Shown here one piece after another: positions 1 to 9,175 of a DNA stretch of 64,000 nt. The stretch is from assembly GCA_964617955.1 (NCBI GenBank), contig CAZTXB010000008.1, forward strand, positions 62,001 through 126,000. The letters are read 5' to 3'. The stretch is from JABWCE01 sp964617955 (GTDB lineage Bacteria > Bacteroidota > Bacteroidia > NS11-12g > UBA9320). The translations under genes were made by a program, and so were the position numbers. Position 1 is the stretch's first letter; every line of letters starts with the position of its first letter. Below the pieces are notes generated by a model, which had not been told where the DNA came from, searched no databases, and saw only the letters and a list, made by a program, of their open reading frames with translations.

Positions 1-1898
1 ATTAATACTTGCCTCAATCTCAACACATCTCCCTTAATATATCTTGGCGCTTCCTTCGAGATTTCCTTGAGCAAGTCTATGCCCTTGTCTGAAGCCGGTT
101 TAGAAAAAATAGTAAGCACCTCATCAAATAGTGAGTCCAAATTGATTTCTTTGTCTTCAATATCAATTTTGCCTGCTTCAATTTTTGAGAAATCAAGTAT
201 GTCGTTGAGTATAATGAGCAAATTCTCTCCATTCTTATGAATGCTGTTCACAAATTTTCTCTGCTCCTCGTTCAATTCTGAATCCAAAAGTAAAGACGAC
301 ATACCAATAATTCCATTCATCGGTGTTCTTATTTCATGACTTGTAACCGCCAGGAAGTTCGACTTTGCTTCGTTAGCTACCACTGCTCTTCTTCTGGCCT
401 CCTCCAAATGGTGATTCAATCGTTTCAGTTCTTCATTTTTGCTATTGATCAGTTTGTTGTTCTTCGACAGAATTCTATTGGTTTGTTTCTTGCTCTGAAC
501 CTGAAGTACCAATAATCCAATAATAAATAGCAAAGCCAATACCACGCCGGAGAGTGCATACATTTTATAAGAATCGAGCTTCACTTGATTCGATTCTGCT
601 TTATCCTCCATTTCTTTTTCGAGCATGTACTTTTCTCTTTCGGCCTTGGTCTCTGACTCGTCCAGTTTTTTGAAGAAGGCATCCGGCGAAACTGAATTCA
701 TTTTCGCCGAGAGTACATTTATTCTTTCGTTGATTATCGATGCATTTTTATAATCTTTGGTTTGAGTGTAAAATCTTTCCAATAATTGATAGGTCTTAAA
801 CAATACAGGAATATTATTGGCTTTCTCAGACGAGGCCTTGGCGTAATTTAAATAAGACAAGGTTTTTGCATTGTTTCCCGATGCAATAAATAACTTCCCA
901 AGGAGATAATAGGTCTTGGATTCATAAAATCTGTTTTTTAGCTTGGTCTGAAGTACCAGACCATCTTTAAGCATGTAATTAGCCTTAATAAAATCGCCCA
1001 TCTCCGTGGAGAGTTCCCCAAGCGCCAATTTATTTTGGATGGTGCCAAAATCATTTTCGAGCTTAAAATTCATTTTTTGTGAAGCCAATATATAATAGTT
1101 GGCTTTTGAGTAATCCTTTTTTAAAGTATAGGCTTCCCCTAACAGGCTGATGGCTATCGCTTTCACTCTCTGATCATCATACTCATCGGCGTATTCCGAT
1201 ACTTCCTTGGCATATTTTATCGCATCGTCGGGTTTTTCCAAATAAAGTAGACATTCTATTAAGCTCAATTTTGTTTCGGCGACACCTTTTACGTCTTTAA
1301 TCTTTTGTTTTAATTTTAAGGCTTTGAAATAATTCTCAAATGCCGTCTCAATTTTGCCCGACACAAAGTTCAGGATACCCGTATAATGATATGTATCAGA
1401 AATGCCTTTTTCATAGTTGTTTTTGTTAAAACAATCTTTTGCACTTGTGAGAATGGCAAACCCTGAATCATGGTTTCCTTCCAATCCAACGATTAATCCT
1501 TCAAGACTCCTCGCTGAGTATTTTATTTTGCTGCATTCATTGGTAACGGCAATTTTCGACGATGTCCTTAAGTTTTCCAGGGCATGAACGAAATCACCGC
1601 CATAAAAATAAGCCAAACCCAAATTGTAATAGCAGATAACCGTCTCCTTTAAATTTTTGGCAGCCTGAGCGTTTTTTAAATACTTTGAATAATACTCAAT
1701 AATGAAACGCTGGTTCTGATTGGTGGGTGCATTTAAATAGGTTTTGCTGTCTTTAGCTGCTGATGGTTCAGTTAAGGAATAAAACTGTTCAAGAATGTGA
1801 TTTTTATCGTAGAGTTTTATGCTATCCTGAGCCGCGCCCACTGGCGACCAGCATAAAACAATGAACAGAAGCAGTAAGTTTATAGTATGTAGTCTCAT
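1..1898 (-). CDS. TPR-type membrane sensor histidine kinase (C-terminus cut by window edge)
   Basis: The reading frame is open from an ATG at 1896-1898 to the window edge, about 632 residues. Order seen: signal peptide (residues 1-23, ending near VGAAQDS), a long helical TPR region (about 60-400), one membrane segment (about 446-468, rich in L, V and I), a coiled-coil linker, then a HisKA domain with the H-box SHEIRTPMNG. The phosphoacceptor His is about residue 521. The frame leaves the window at GDVLRLRQVLI, the beginning of the HATPase domain. The family senses a signal with periplasmic TPRs and autophosphorylates in the cytoplasm; the ligand is unknown. A receiver or output domain may follow outside the window, so whether it is a hybrid kinase cannot be told. 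No response regulator gene is seen nearby. Confidence 0.85.
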   Translation of the reverse strand, partial: MRLHTINLLLLFIVLCWSPVGAAQDSIKLYDKNHILEQFYSLTEPSAAKDSKTYLNAPTNQNQRFIIEYYSKYLKNAQAAKNLKETVICYYNLGLAYFYGGDFVHALENLRTSSKIAVTNECSKIKYSARSLEGLIVGLEGNHDSGFAILTSAKDCFNKNNYEKGISDTYHYTGILNFVSGKIETAFENYFKALKLKQKIKDVKGVAETKLSLIECLLYLEKPDDAIKYAKEVSEYADEYDDQRVKAIAISLLGEAYTLKKDYSKANYYILASQKMNFKLENDFGTIQNKLALGELSTEMGDFIKANYMLKDGLVLQTKLKNRFYESKTYYLLGKLFIASGNNAKTLSYLNYAKASSEKANNIPVLFKTYQLLERFYTQTKDYKNASIINERINVLSAKMNSVSPDAFFKKLDESETKAEREKYMLEKEMEDKAESNQVKLDSYKMYALSGVVLALLFIIGLLVLQVQSKKQTNRILSKNNKLINSKNEELKRLNHHLEEARRRAVVANEAKSNFLAVTSHEIRTPMNGIIGMSSLLLDSELNEEQRKFVNSIHKNGENLLIILNDILDFSKIEAGKIDIEDKEINLDSLFDEVLTIFSKPASDKGIDLLKEISKEAPRYIKGDVLRLRQVL

Positions 1899-2101
1899 TT
1901 AATTACACAAAGTATTGATAATTTTATGAATAAAAGAAGAACCTCAGTGAATTAAGTAATAAACATGTCTCAAATATGTACATTAATTTTAACACGTTCC
2001 GGAATTATGCCAAGAATAAAATCAAAAAATGTACAATAATCTGTAATGCCATTTAAAAATGTGGAAACTAATACTTAACTCAGGCATGCTATTCGACTCA
2101 A

Positions 2102-3145
2102 GTGAAAGTAGTTTTGTTTTTTATTCGCTTCCCAAAAATGAGAATTAAGATTCCCTTAACCATAATCATGACTCTGTACCTTCTTTTTTCCTATGCTCAA
2201 TCGGCATCGGAATGGGTAAAAAGCGGGAACGATAAAATGGAGGAAGGAAATATGTTAGGGGCCATTAAAGATTACTCATCGGCCATTGATATGGACCCTA
2301 AATTGGCGGAAGCCTATCTGGCCAGAGGTTCGGTATATGGTGAATTGCTGTCACTAAATGATGCCTTAAGCGATATCAATCAGGCGATTTCCCTTAATCC
2401 TGAATTGGCCGAGGCCTACTTTAACAGAGGTTATATATATTACCTAAAAAAGGAGTATTCCAATTCGCTAAAAGATTTTAACAGATACCTCAATTTAAAA
2501 CCCGACGACAGTGAAGGTTATTTGGCGCGGAGCAATACCTTGTTTAAACTCGAATTAACAGATATGGCCAGCATGGATTTGAAAATCTATATGAAGTCTG
2601 TTCCTAAAACCGCAAGCGATTATGCTACAAGGGGTGAAGTTAAACACCGCTTGCAGGATACCTTAGGAGCAATCGAAGCCATAAGCAAAGCCATTGAACT
2701 TAACCCGGTTAACATCGATTATTTCCTGACTCGCGGTGGATACTATCTCGAAAAAAATGAATTTAAAAAAGCCATTGAAGATTACAATATTTACTTAATC
2801 AACGAAACTAACAACTATATCCCTTTCTTAAAACGAGGGGAAGCTTACGCTGCCTTAGGTATTTATTCAGCAGCCATTGAAGATTTTAGCAGCGCCATAA
2901 AATTAAACAGCACCGAAACGAAATTGTATTTTGATCGGGCTGTATTTTACCTGGAGAACAAGGAATTTAACAAAGCTAAAAGCGACTTAATTCTTGTACT
3001 CACAAGGGAATACCCTGAGACAGATCTTGTCTTCTACAATTTAGGACTAGCGGAGGCTAACCTTGGAAATGCAGAAGCAGCTTGCTCCAATTTCAATAAA
3101 TGCGGCGATCTCGCCCGAGATTTTAAACTCAAGTACTGCCAATAA
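2102..3145 (+). CDS. Secreted tetratricopeptide repeat protein
   Basis: The protein is built almost wholly of TPR units of about 34 residues. I count roughly eight, with the typical pattern A-x-x-x-R-G-x-x-Y and A-I-x-D-(Y/F)-x-x-A-I-x-L-x-P. The N-terminus is hydrophobic and ends in FSYAQSA, a signal peptide. The listed start is GTG at 2102; an ATG at 2138 (giving MRIKIPLTIIM) makes a better signal peptide and may be the true start. TPR arrays bind other proteins; no enzymatic motif is visible. It lies divergent to the TPR histidine kinase, so a functional link is possible but unproven. Confidence 0.75.
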   Translation: MKVVLFFIRFPKMRIKIPLTIIMTLYLLFSYAQSASEWVKSGNDKMEEGNMLGAIKDYSSAIDMDPKLAEAYLARGSVYGELLSLNDALSDINQAISLNPELAEAYFNRGYIYYLKKEYSNSLKDFNRYLNLKPDDSEGYLARSNTLFKLELTDMASMDLKIYMKSVPKTASDYATRGEVKHRLQDTLGAIEAISKAIELNPVNIDYFLTRGGYYLEKNEFKKAIEDYNIYLINETNNYIPFLKRGEAYAALGIYSAAIEDFSSAIKLNSTETKLYFDRAVFYLENKEFNKAKSDLILVLTREYPETDLVFYNLGLAEANLGNAEAACSNFNKCGDLARDFKLKYCQ

Positions 3146-3168
3146 TACAGATTGACCAAATGTAATAA

Positions 3169-3194
3169 TTTTTTGAGGCCTCTCAATAAAAAAA
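3169..3194. terminator. Weak bidirectional terminator between convergent genes
   Basis: TTGAG (3173-3177) pairs with CTCAA (3182-3186) around a four-base loop. A T run stands on the left and an A run on the right, so a T tail exists on either strand. The stem is short. It lies between the ends of the TPR gene and the Omp85-like gene. Confidence 0.3.
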
Positions 3195-3266
3195 CAGGAG
3201 CATTAATCCTAACCCGATGAAAAACCGAAAACCTGCCCTGGTTTAGTAGTGGATTTAATGGTCATT

Positions 3267-4508
3267 TCAAAAATACTGGCCAATTCCCAAAACCAATCCT
3301 CCATTCTTGTTATAGTCAATACCATAGTCTAGTCGCAACATAGTATCAAATGCACGCCTGTAAATAAACCGACATCCTAAGCCACTAAATGCCTGCATGT
3401 TATTTGATTGTGCAAAATCACTTAAGCCACCCCCGGGTTTTCGCCAGGTACCAAAATCCACAAAGCTTACCACTTGTGTTGCGAACTGCTTATAATTAAT
3501 AACAGTATGTCGGTATTCAATATTGAACACTGCGGATCCTGTACCCCTGTCTACCCTATTTCCTACCCCGCGTATATTGACAAAGTTATCGAGTACAAAC
3601 GGAGCGAAGGCAGTTGTTTCATTGGTCGAAAGTCCAAGTCGGAAACGGGTGCCAAGATTTCCATTTTTACCAATTTTGTTAAAATACTTTATGTCAGAAA
3701 ACGCTATAAAAAAAACTCCGGCCTCCATCCTTCTTTTAATTAACTCTGCATTGATTTTGAACGAAAATCCGGCCAGGCTGAAAGATGAATAATTCAAATT
3801 ATTGTATCGAAAAATCGATTTAACCAAGGCCCCTTCCCTCATTAAACTTGCAGACGCAAATGGATTAATATAATCCCCTTTTTGCTTATATAACTCCCTA
3901 AAACCATATAATCCGAGTTCTAAACTTCGTTTAAAACCCAAATACCGCGTCACTGCCATCCCAAGATTGAGGTTGTCATAATCGTAATTAACCACAGAAC
4001 CGTTAGACGCCTTAAAAGGTTCAATGGTCGACCAACGAATAAAAGTTCCTGACATTCCCATCGGTCTTTTCTTTAATCGCGAAGTCTGATAATCCAAGAA
4101 AAAGGAATGCGCGTCGTAATTTTGATAATAAGCAATTAGTTTATGACCAAAACCTGTAACATTTGCATTTTGAATTCCAACCCGAACCCAATAATTGTCC
4201 TTGGTACTGCCAAAACTCAAAATAGGTATAACATTGATCATTTCCTTACATACTAAGGTCAAATCAACGCCTTGCCCTGAGATGGATTTTCGCAAATTGA
4301 CCTCCCCCATGATTTCAAGATTCGCAACACGTTGCCTGTCTCTTTCCACTTTTGCGGAATCATAATCGTCCCCATTTTTTGTTTCAATAAACAAACGAAT
4401 ATAATTTTCATTAGTCCTCTTTAAGCCTTCGAGCTTTAATGATATAACCTTTTGCCCATTTGAGGCAAGGCCTGTAAGAATGAGTATAGAGAGTAGAACT
4501 TTTCTCAT
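3267..4508 (-). CDS. Omp85/BamA-like outer membrane protein with one POTRA-like region
   Basis: From ATG 4508 the protein has 413 residues and begins with a signal peptide (MRKVLLSILILTGLASNGQ). An upstream in-frame ATG at 4565 would add 19 residues ahead of the signal peptide and is unlikely. Residues about 20-90 (ISLKLEGLKRTNENYIRLFI) look like one POTRA repeat. The rest is a beta-barrel of the surface-antigen D15 type: aromatic alternating strands, a late VNIRGVGN segment that resembles the barrel motif of the family, and a terminal LGIGQYF. BamA has five POTRAs and about 800 residues, so this is a short relative, perhaps for secretion or lipid handling. It is not bamA itself. Confidence 0.6.
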   Translation of the reverse strand: MRKVLLSILILTGLASNGQKVISLKLEGLKRTNENYIRLFIETKNGDDYDSAKVERDRQRVANLEIMGEVNLRKSISGQGVDLTLVCKEMINVIPILSFGSTKDNYWVRVGIQNANVTGFGHKLIAYYQNYDAHSFFLDYQTSRLKKRPMGMSGTFIRWSTIEPFKASNGSVVNYDYDNLNLGMAVTRYLGFKRSLELGLYGFRELYKQKGDYINPFASASLMREGALVKSIFRYNNLNYSSFSLAGFSFKINAELIKRRMEAGVFFIAFSDIKYFNKIGKNGNLGTRFRLGLSTNETTAFAPFVLDNFVNIRGVGNRVDRGTGSAVFNIEYRHTVINYKQFATQVVSFVDFGTWRKPGGGLSDFAQSNNMQAFSGLGCRFIYRRAFDTMLRLDYGIDYNKNGGLVLGIGQYF

Positions 4509-4594
4509 GAATGCATAATAACTCCTACCTATGGATAAACAAGGGCACCCTAACCTCCGGGTCAATCAGCTTTTTCATGCTTTTTCGGAGTTGA

Positions 4595-5092
4595 TCAGTT
4601 GCACTGGGTAGGACAGAATGCATCTGCTGCAGTACCGGTTCTCATGTACAAAGTTGAGCCTTCATTATCTCCGGTAACAGCATTTAGGTTTCCTCCCTTA
4701 AAAATAATGCTGGTTTTCCCATTGGAAGCGTTGGTAATAAATTTAAAATTTACGACGTCAGCTCCGCTTCCCAATGAATTGATCACCGCAATCAAGTGAT
4801 TTTTCCCTATTTTTCCTCCCCAAGTGGTGGTAGGGCTTTCGGGATTTGCTTGTTTATAAGCAGAAGTAAGGTCGTTGAAAGCCTGCTCGGTTAAAATCAT
4901 TCCATTGGAGGTACTTGAAGTTGGCATTTCCGAGAGACCACAAATAACTTGTCCGTTTCCCGGCAATACATTGGCGGATAATTTTGTGGAAAATGGGATG
5001 TGCTGGATGGCAAGCATGGCTAATGCGCCTAGAATTAATCCAAGGTAAAGGCCTTTGAATCGAGTAATGTTAAAGTTAAATTTTGATTTCAT
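4595..5092 (-). CDS. Hypothetical protein with N-terminal membrane anchor
   Basis: I do not recognise this protein. The likely start is ATG 5092 (MKSKFNFNITRFKGLYLG); a longer frame begins at 5131 but that extension looks like leader sequence. A basic N-terminus is followed by one hydrophobic segment (about LYLGLILGALAMLAIQHI), so it is either anchored in the inner membrane or exported. The mature part, about 130 residues, has a CGLSEMPTSSTSNGMIL stretch and ends in CPTQCN, giving three Cys in all. It lies 29 bases past the start side of the Omp85-like gene on the same strand and 18 bases past pyrE, so it may be co-transcribed with pyrE. Confidence 0.55.
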   Translation of the reverse strand: MKSKFNFNITRFKGLYLGLILGALAMLAIQHIPFSTKLSANVLPGNGQVICGLSEMPTSSTSNGMILTEQAFNDLTSAYKQANPESPTTTWGGKIGKNHLIAVINSLGSGADVVNFKFITNASNGKTSIIFKGGNLNAVTGDNEGSTLYMRTGTAADAFCPTQCN

Positions 5093-5148
5093 ATAGTATA
5101 GATTTAAGTGGCCAAATATAGACCAAATCACGAATAATGCTAAAAATG

Positions 5149-5793
5149 TTATTCCCTACCCCATTCTGAAGGGTTCAATCGCCATGAATTCAGCTTGGCC
5201 AATTGCTCCTCGTTCACATATCCCCCTTTGCATGCCTCATCAATCAAATCTTTGTAATTACTTAGGGTCACCAATGCACATTGGGCTTGCTTAAAGGCCT
5301 CAGCGGCCTTAGGAAAACCATAGGTAAAAATGGCCGCCATTCCCATCACCGTGTAATTCTCAGTTCTCAAATAATCAACCACCTTCAAACTGCTTCCACC
5401 GGTTGAAATCAAATCTTCAATGACCACTATCTTTTGTCCAGGTTCCACCTTTCCCTCAATCTGATTTTTCAATCCGTGTTCTTTGGGTTTAGGCCTTGCA
5501 TAAGCATACGGAAGATTGAGCTCATCGGCTGCAAGTGCACCAATAGCTATGCCTGCCGTGGCTACGCCCACCAGAATGTCGGCTTCGGGAAAGTTCAGTT
5601 TTACCGACTGTACCAGTGCGTTTTTTATGTAAGTCCTTATTTCAGGATACGACAAGGTAATGCGGTTGTCACAGTAAATGGGCGATTTCCATCCCGAAGC
5701 CCAAGTAAAGGGCTCCTCGGGGCTAAGTTTTACAGCCTTGGCTTCCAATAAATATTGCGCTATTTTTGATGAGATTTCAAGGTCTTGAATCAT
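5149..5793 (-). CDS. pyrE: Orotate phosphoribosyltransferase
   Basis: PyrE joins orotate to PRPP to make orotidine 5'-phosphate in de novo pyrimidine synthesis. The type I PRTase motif IVVIEDLISTGGSS is at residues 122-135, with the conserved ARPKPKEHG loop (99-107) that carries catalytic Lys residues. Length 214 is normal. The ATG at 5793 is supported by a promoter box only four bases upstream. The gene is divergent to the Nudix gene, whose TTG start is 25 bases away, so the two promoters must overlap. Confidence 0.95.
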   Translation of the reverse strand: MIQDLEISSKIAQYLLEAKAVKLSPEEPFTWASGWKSPIYCDNRITLSYPEIRTYIKNALVQSVKLNFPEADILVGVATAGIAIGALAADELNLPYAYARPKPKEHGLKNQIEGKVEPGQKIVVIEDLISTGGSSLKVVDYLRTENYTVMGMAAIFTYGFPKAAEAFKQAQCALVTLSNYKDLIDEACKGGYVNEEQLAKLNSWRLNPSEWGRE

Positions 5794-5797
5794 CTTA

Positions 5798-5805
5798 CAA
5801 ACTTA
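5798..5805 (-). promoter_or_regulatory. pyrE -7 box (leaderless arrangement)
   Basis: On the minus strand the bases read TAAGTTTG, a full match to the Bacteroidota -7 consensus TAnnTTTG. Only four bases separate it from the pyrE ATG, so transcription should start at or beside the start codon. Confidence 0.5.
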
Positions 5806-5818
5806 AAGAGTTATATCA

Positions 5819-6421
5819 TTGAAAACCATTTTTAACAAACAAAATGAACTAAATATTTCAGCCAAATCCGAAATGGATTCTCCGCTCAATTATATTAACC
5901 CCGACATGGAGCAACTGAAAGTTATCGTGCATAATTTCTTGCATTCCAAAAACTACAAAGCGTTTGTATGCGGAGACCGGAAAAAAATATTACACACTGT
6001 TAAAAACCATTTTATCGACATAAAAGCTGCCGGTGGATTGGTATTCAATAATAAGAAGGAAGTGCTTTTAATTAAAAGATTAAAAAAGTGGGATTTGCCA
6101 AAAGGCAAATTGGAAGAAAAAGAATCGAAAAAGAAAGGGGCCATAAGAGAGGTAGAAGAGGAGTGTGGCCTGTCGAATCTCAAAATCATAAGAAAGCTCA
6201 AGCCCTCCTATCATGTTTATAAACTCAACGATAGCTGGGTTCTGAAAACCACTTATTGGTATTTAATGCATTATGAAGGGCAAGAAACCCTTAAACCACA
6301 AACCGAAGAGGACATTACAGAAGCTGGATGGTTTTCGCTGAGTGAGAGCGATATAAAAAAATTAAAAACGTATCCTGCTATTGAGAGGGTTCTACGTCAA
6401 TCACTATTTGAGGAGGAATAA
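5819..6421 (+). CDS. Nudix hydrolase
   Basis: The Nudix box is complete at residues 96-118 (G-x5-E-x7-REVEEECGL), so the enzyme should hydrolyse a nucleoside diphosphate linked to another group, with a divalent metal. The substrate is not evident. The 70-residue region before the box (ending KAAGGLVFNNKKEVLLIKR) is typical of a Bacteroidota subgroup. The start is TTG at 5819; it keeps this N-terminal region, whereas the next Met (residue 19) would remove part of it. The last 44 bases overlap the 3' end of coaD on the other strand. Confidence 0.85.
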   Translation: MKTIFNKQNELNISAKSEMDSPLNYINPDMEQLKVIVHNFLHSKNYKAFVCGDRKKILHTVKNHFIDIKAAGGLVFNNKKEVLLIKRLKKWDLPKGKLEEKESKKKGAIREVEEECGLSNLKIIRKLKPSYHVYKLNDSWVLKTTYWYLMHYEGQETLKPQTEEDITEAGWFSLSESDIKKLKTYPAIERVLRQSLFEEE

Positions 6422-6857
6422 AACTTTTATAATCGCCTTTATACATGATGAGCTCACGAACAATGGTGCTGCTTACTGAACTTACATTGGCATCTCCTAT
6501 CAAAAACACATTGAGCATGTCGTGATTGAGATGTTCGTTCACTATAGCTATTTGTTTCTCATACTCAAAGTCATGGCTGGTTCTTAAGCCCCTCACTATA
6601 AACTCTGCCTTGTTGTTTTTGCAAAACACAGAGGTTAAGCCTTTATACGAATCCACTCTTACTTTTGGTTGATTTTCGAACACCGCCTTAATCCAGTTTA
6701 TTCTTTTTTCTATAGAAAATAAATGTTTTTTGTTTGCATTGTGGCCAATGGCTACAATCACCTCATCAAACAATTTCAGAGATTTATTGACAATATCTAA
6801 ATGTCCATTTGTAAAAGGATCGAAAGTCCCGGGAAAAACAGCTATTCGTTTGGACAT
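6378..6857 (-). CDS. coaD: Phosphopantetheine adenylyltransferase
   Basis: CoaD transfers AMP from ATP to 4'-phosphopantetheine, the fourth step of coenzyme A synthesis. The nucleotidyltransferase motif TNGH is at residues 16-19 after AVFPGTFDPF. The conserved VRGLRTSHDFEYE (about 88-100) and SSVSSTIVRE (about 126-135) are present. Length 159 is normal. The final 44 bases overlap the Nudix gene tail to tail. A -7 box lies five bases before the ATG. Confidence 0.96.
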   Translation of the reverse strand: MSKRIAVFPGTFDPFTNGHLDIVNKSLKLFDEVIVAIGHNANKKHLFSIEKRINWIKAVFENQPKVRVDSYKGLTSVFCKNNKAEFIVRGLRTSHDFEYEKQIAIVNEHLNHDMLNVFLIGDANVSSVSSTIVRELIMYKGDYKSFIPPQIVIDVEPSQ

Positions 6858-6862
6858 TTTAG

Positions 6863-6870
6863 CAAATATA
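6863..6870 (-). promoter_or_regulatory. coaD -7 box (leaderless arrangement)
   Basis: The minus strand reads TATATTTG, matching TAnnTTTG, and ends five bases before the coaD ATG. A TTG lies about 24 bases further upstream, somewhat far for the -33 element. Confidence 0.45.
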
Positions 6871-6929
6871 GTGCTTTAGCTTAAAATAATGGCTCAATCC
6901 GTTGAATGAGGTCGACAGGGTTGTTATCC

Positions 6930-7403
6930 TTATCTCCCTTCAGATTTCAATTTCATACGAATGGAACTCATGAAAATCTTTGCCTCAAATCTATTGATGT
7001 CTTCCATATATGACATCATAACTTTGGTTCCGTACCACATGTATTTTTCAATGTACGGGTCCTCCTTTTTTCCTTTGCCATAATCCTTTTGCAAGGCTTT
7101 TAACACGATTCTACTTCCCATGGAATCAATGGTTTGAATATATACCGTCGACAATTGATTTTTATAAAATGTATATACAATATCCACCTTCGCTCCGTCA
7201 ATGCTAAAGTTTTCATCGCTCCTTCTATAGGAGATGTAAGCGCTGTCTTCGGTCACAAAAATGGGTTGCATAGTTGGGTGCTCCGTAATAGAGGATTCAA
7301 ACTTAACTCCGCGAAAGCCATAGCTGTTATCAAGGAAATGAATATCCTGAGCATAACCCTTGATTGCCAGAGAAATGAAAATGAGAAGAAGATAATTTTT
7401 CAT
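6930..7403 (-). CDS. Secreted hypothetical protein
   Basis: I do not recognise this 157-residue protein. A signal peptide (MKNYLLLIFISLAIKGYAQ) directs it out of the cytoplasm. The mature part contains NSYGFRGVKFESSI near the start, a pattern I associate with small periplasmic proteins of this phylum. Aromatic and charged residues follow, with no Cys. It sits 111 bases downstream of nadE on the same strand and 72 bases upstream of coaD. Confidence 0.6.
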   Translation of the reverse strand: MKNYLLLIFISLAIKGYAQDIHFLDNSYGFRGVKFESSITEHPTMQPIFVTEDSAYISYRRSDENFSIDGAKVDIVYTFYKNQLSTVYIQTIDSMGSRIVLKALQKDYGKGKKEDPYIEKYMWYGTKVMMSYMEDINRFEAKIFMSSIRMKLKSEGR

Positions 7404-7514
7404 GGTGTTTAGAGAAGGGATGGTATATTTAAATTTCTAAATCGACTTTACTTGCAAATTTGCCATTTTTTCTGACCATTGCAAAGTCATATTTATTTTT
7501 AAAATCTAACCGCT

Positions 7515-9149
7515 TTAATTGATTTTTCCTACCACCGGCATCTGCCGCCCAATTCCAAAAGCTTTGTCAGACACGCGCAAGATAGGTGGGACCTGAAACC
7601 GCTTGTATTCATTTCGGTCGACCATGCTTATTATTTTTTTAACCAAAACCGGATCAAATCCTTTATCGATAATGTCATCCGGACCAAGCCTATGCTCTAT
7701 GTATTGAAGCAATATAGCATCGAGGAGATGATATTCCGGTAAACTGTCGCTGTCTTTTTGATCGGGTCGGAGCTCTGCACTGGGTGCTTTGGTAATAATA
7801 TGGCGTGGTATGACTTCTTTTTGAAGATTTAGATAATCGGCGAGGGCATACACCTGTGTTTTATAGACATCCCCTAAAACCGAAATGCCGCCGCACATAT
7901 CACCATATAGGGTTCCATACCCCACAGCTGCCTCACTTTTGTTGGTGGTATTGAGCAAAATGGAATGAAATTTATTAGAGATGGCCATCAATAAATTTCC
8001 TCTGACCCTCGCCTGAATGTTCTCTTCGGCAATGCCTGCTGGGGTGTCCTTAAATTGACTTTTCAGCAAATTTTCCATAGAATCTACAGCCTCTTGAATA
8101 TTAATTTTCTCATACGATAAGCCCAAATTTTTACACAATGCTATTGAATCTATGACCGAATGATCGGATGAAAACTTACTGGGCATGAGTACCGGTAACA
8201 CATTTTCAGATCCTAAAGCCTCCACAGCTAAAGCCGTGACTACAGCAGAGTCGATCCCACCTGAAAGTCCCAGAAGGCATTTGGTAAATCCTGATTTAGT
8301 GAAATAATCGCGAATTCCCAGAATCAATGCTTTGTATATTAACTCAATGTCATCGTTTTTGTAATTTCGACTGTGATTGGTATATTTTAAATCGCTCTCC
8401 CAGTTTATGAGCTTATAATCTTCCTCAAAATAACCAAGTTCTTCGGCAATGACCCCTTCTCTATCAATAAACATCGAGCCCCCATCAAAAATGATATCGG
8501 TATTGGCTCCGACCTGATTCACATAGATTAAGGGCAGATTGTACTTGATGGCGTTTTTTTGCATTAATTCTCTACGGTATTCGATATGCTTGTAGCTGAA
8601 TGGGGAACCGGAAAGATTGATAATGAGATCCGGCCCTAAGCTCATGCATTCCTCCATAGGACTGGTTTTATAGAGCCTTGGTTCGTGGATATCCCATAAG
8701 TCCTCACAAATGGTAATGGCTATTTTTTTTCCATTGTGCTCGTAAAGTCGAAAAGCGTTGTTGGGTTCGAAATACCTGTGCTCATCAAAAATATTGTAGG
8801 TCGGTAGAAGGGTTTTTGAATACACTTCCTGAACCTTGCCATATTGAAGCACCACCGCTGAGTTAAATAGTTTTTTTCCCATTGGCAATTCACTAAACGT
8901 GGCATTGCCTATGATTATGGCCGTATTTTCAGTGATCTCAGCCAGTTGGAGCATAGCTTGCCTGCATTGGTTCACAAAATGGGGGTAGTCCAACAAATCC
9001 TGCGGGGGATAACCAGAAAAGGCGAGTTCTGAGAATACTGCCACATCTGCGCCATCAGAAACCGCTCTGTTGTAAGCGTCGATAATTTTTAATAAATTGT
9101 ATTCGATGTCCCCAACTTTGAAATTGAGTTGACAAATAGCTATTTTCAT
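7515..9149 (-). CDS. nadE: Glutamine-dependent NAD+ synthetase
   Basis: The enzyme amidates deamido-NAD with ATP, taking ammonia from glutamine. The N-terminal nitrilase-type glutaminase carries the triad Glu41 (FSELAFSGYPP), Lys112 (SKTLLPTYNIFDEHRYFEP) and Cys148 (ITICEDLWD). The synthetase domain has the ATP pyrophosphatase loop SGGIDS at 296-301 and the terminal region NEYKRFQVPPILRV. Length 544 is normal for the short bacterial two-domain form. It follows the PorT-like gene by 26 bases on the same strand, so the pair is probably one transcript; gldB is the divergent neighbour of that pair. Confidence 0.96.
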   Translation of the reverse strand: MKIAICQLNFKVGDIEYNLLKIIDAYNRAVSDGADVAVFSELAFSGYPPQDLLDYPHFVNQCRQAMLQLAEITENTAIIIGNATFSELPMGKKLFNSAVVLQYGKVQEVYSKTLLPTYNIFDEHRYFEPNNAFRLYEHNGKKIAITICEDLWDIHEPRLYKTSPMEECMSLGPDLIINLSGSPFSYKHIEYRRELMQKNAIKYNLPLIYVNQVGANTDIIFDGGSMFIDREGVIAEELGYFEEDYKLINWESDLKYTNHSRNYKNDDIELIYKALILGIRDYFTKSGFTKCLLGLSGGIDSAVVTALAVEALGSENVLPVLMPSKFSSDHSVIDSIALCKNLGLSYEKINIQEAVDSMENLLKSQFKDTPAGIAEENIQARVRGNLLMAISNKFHSILLNTTNKSEAAVGYGTLYGDMCGGISVLGDVYKTQVYALADYLNLQKEVIPRHIITKAPSAELRPDQKDSDSLPEYHLLDAILLQYIEHRLGPDDIIDKGFDPVLVKKIISMVDRNEYKRFQVPPILRVSDKAFGIGRQMPVVGKIN

Positions 9150-9175
9150 GGATTGCTGTTTGAGGCCATCAATGC

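Noticed and set aside
3267..4508. Calling the Omp85-like gene bamA
   Set aside because: Only one POTRA-like region and 413 residues; BamA has five POTRAs.
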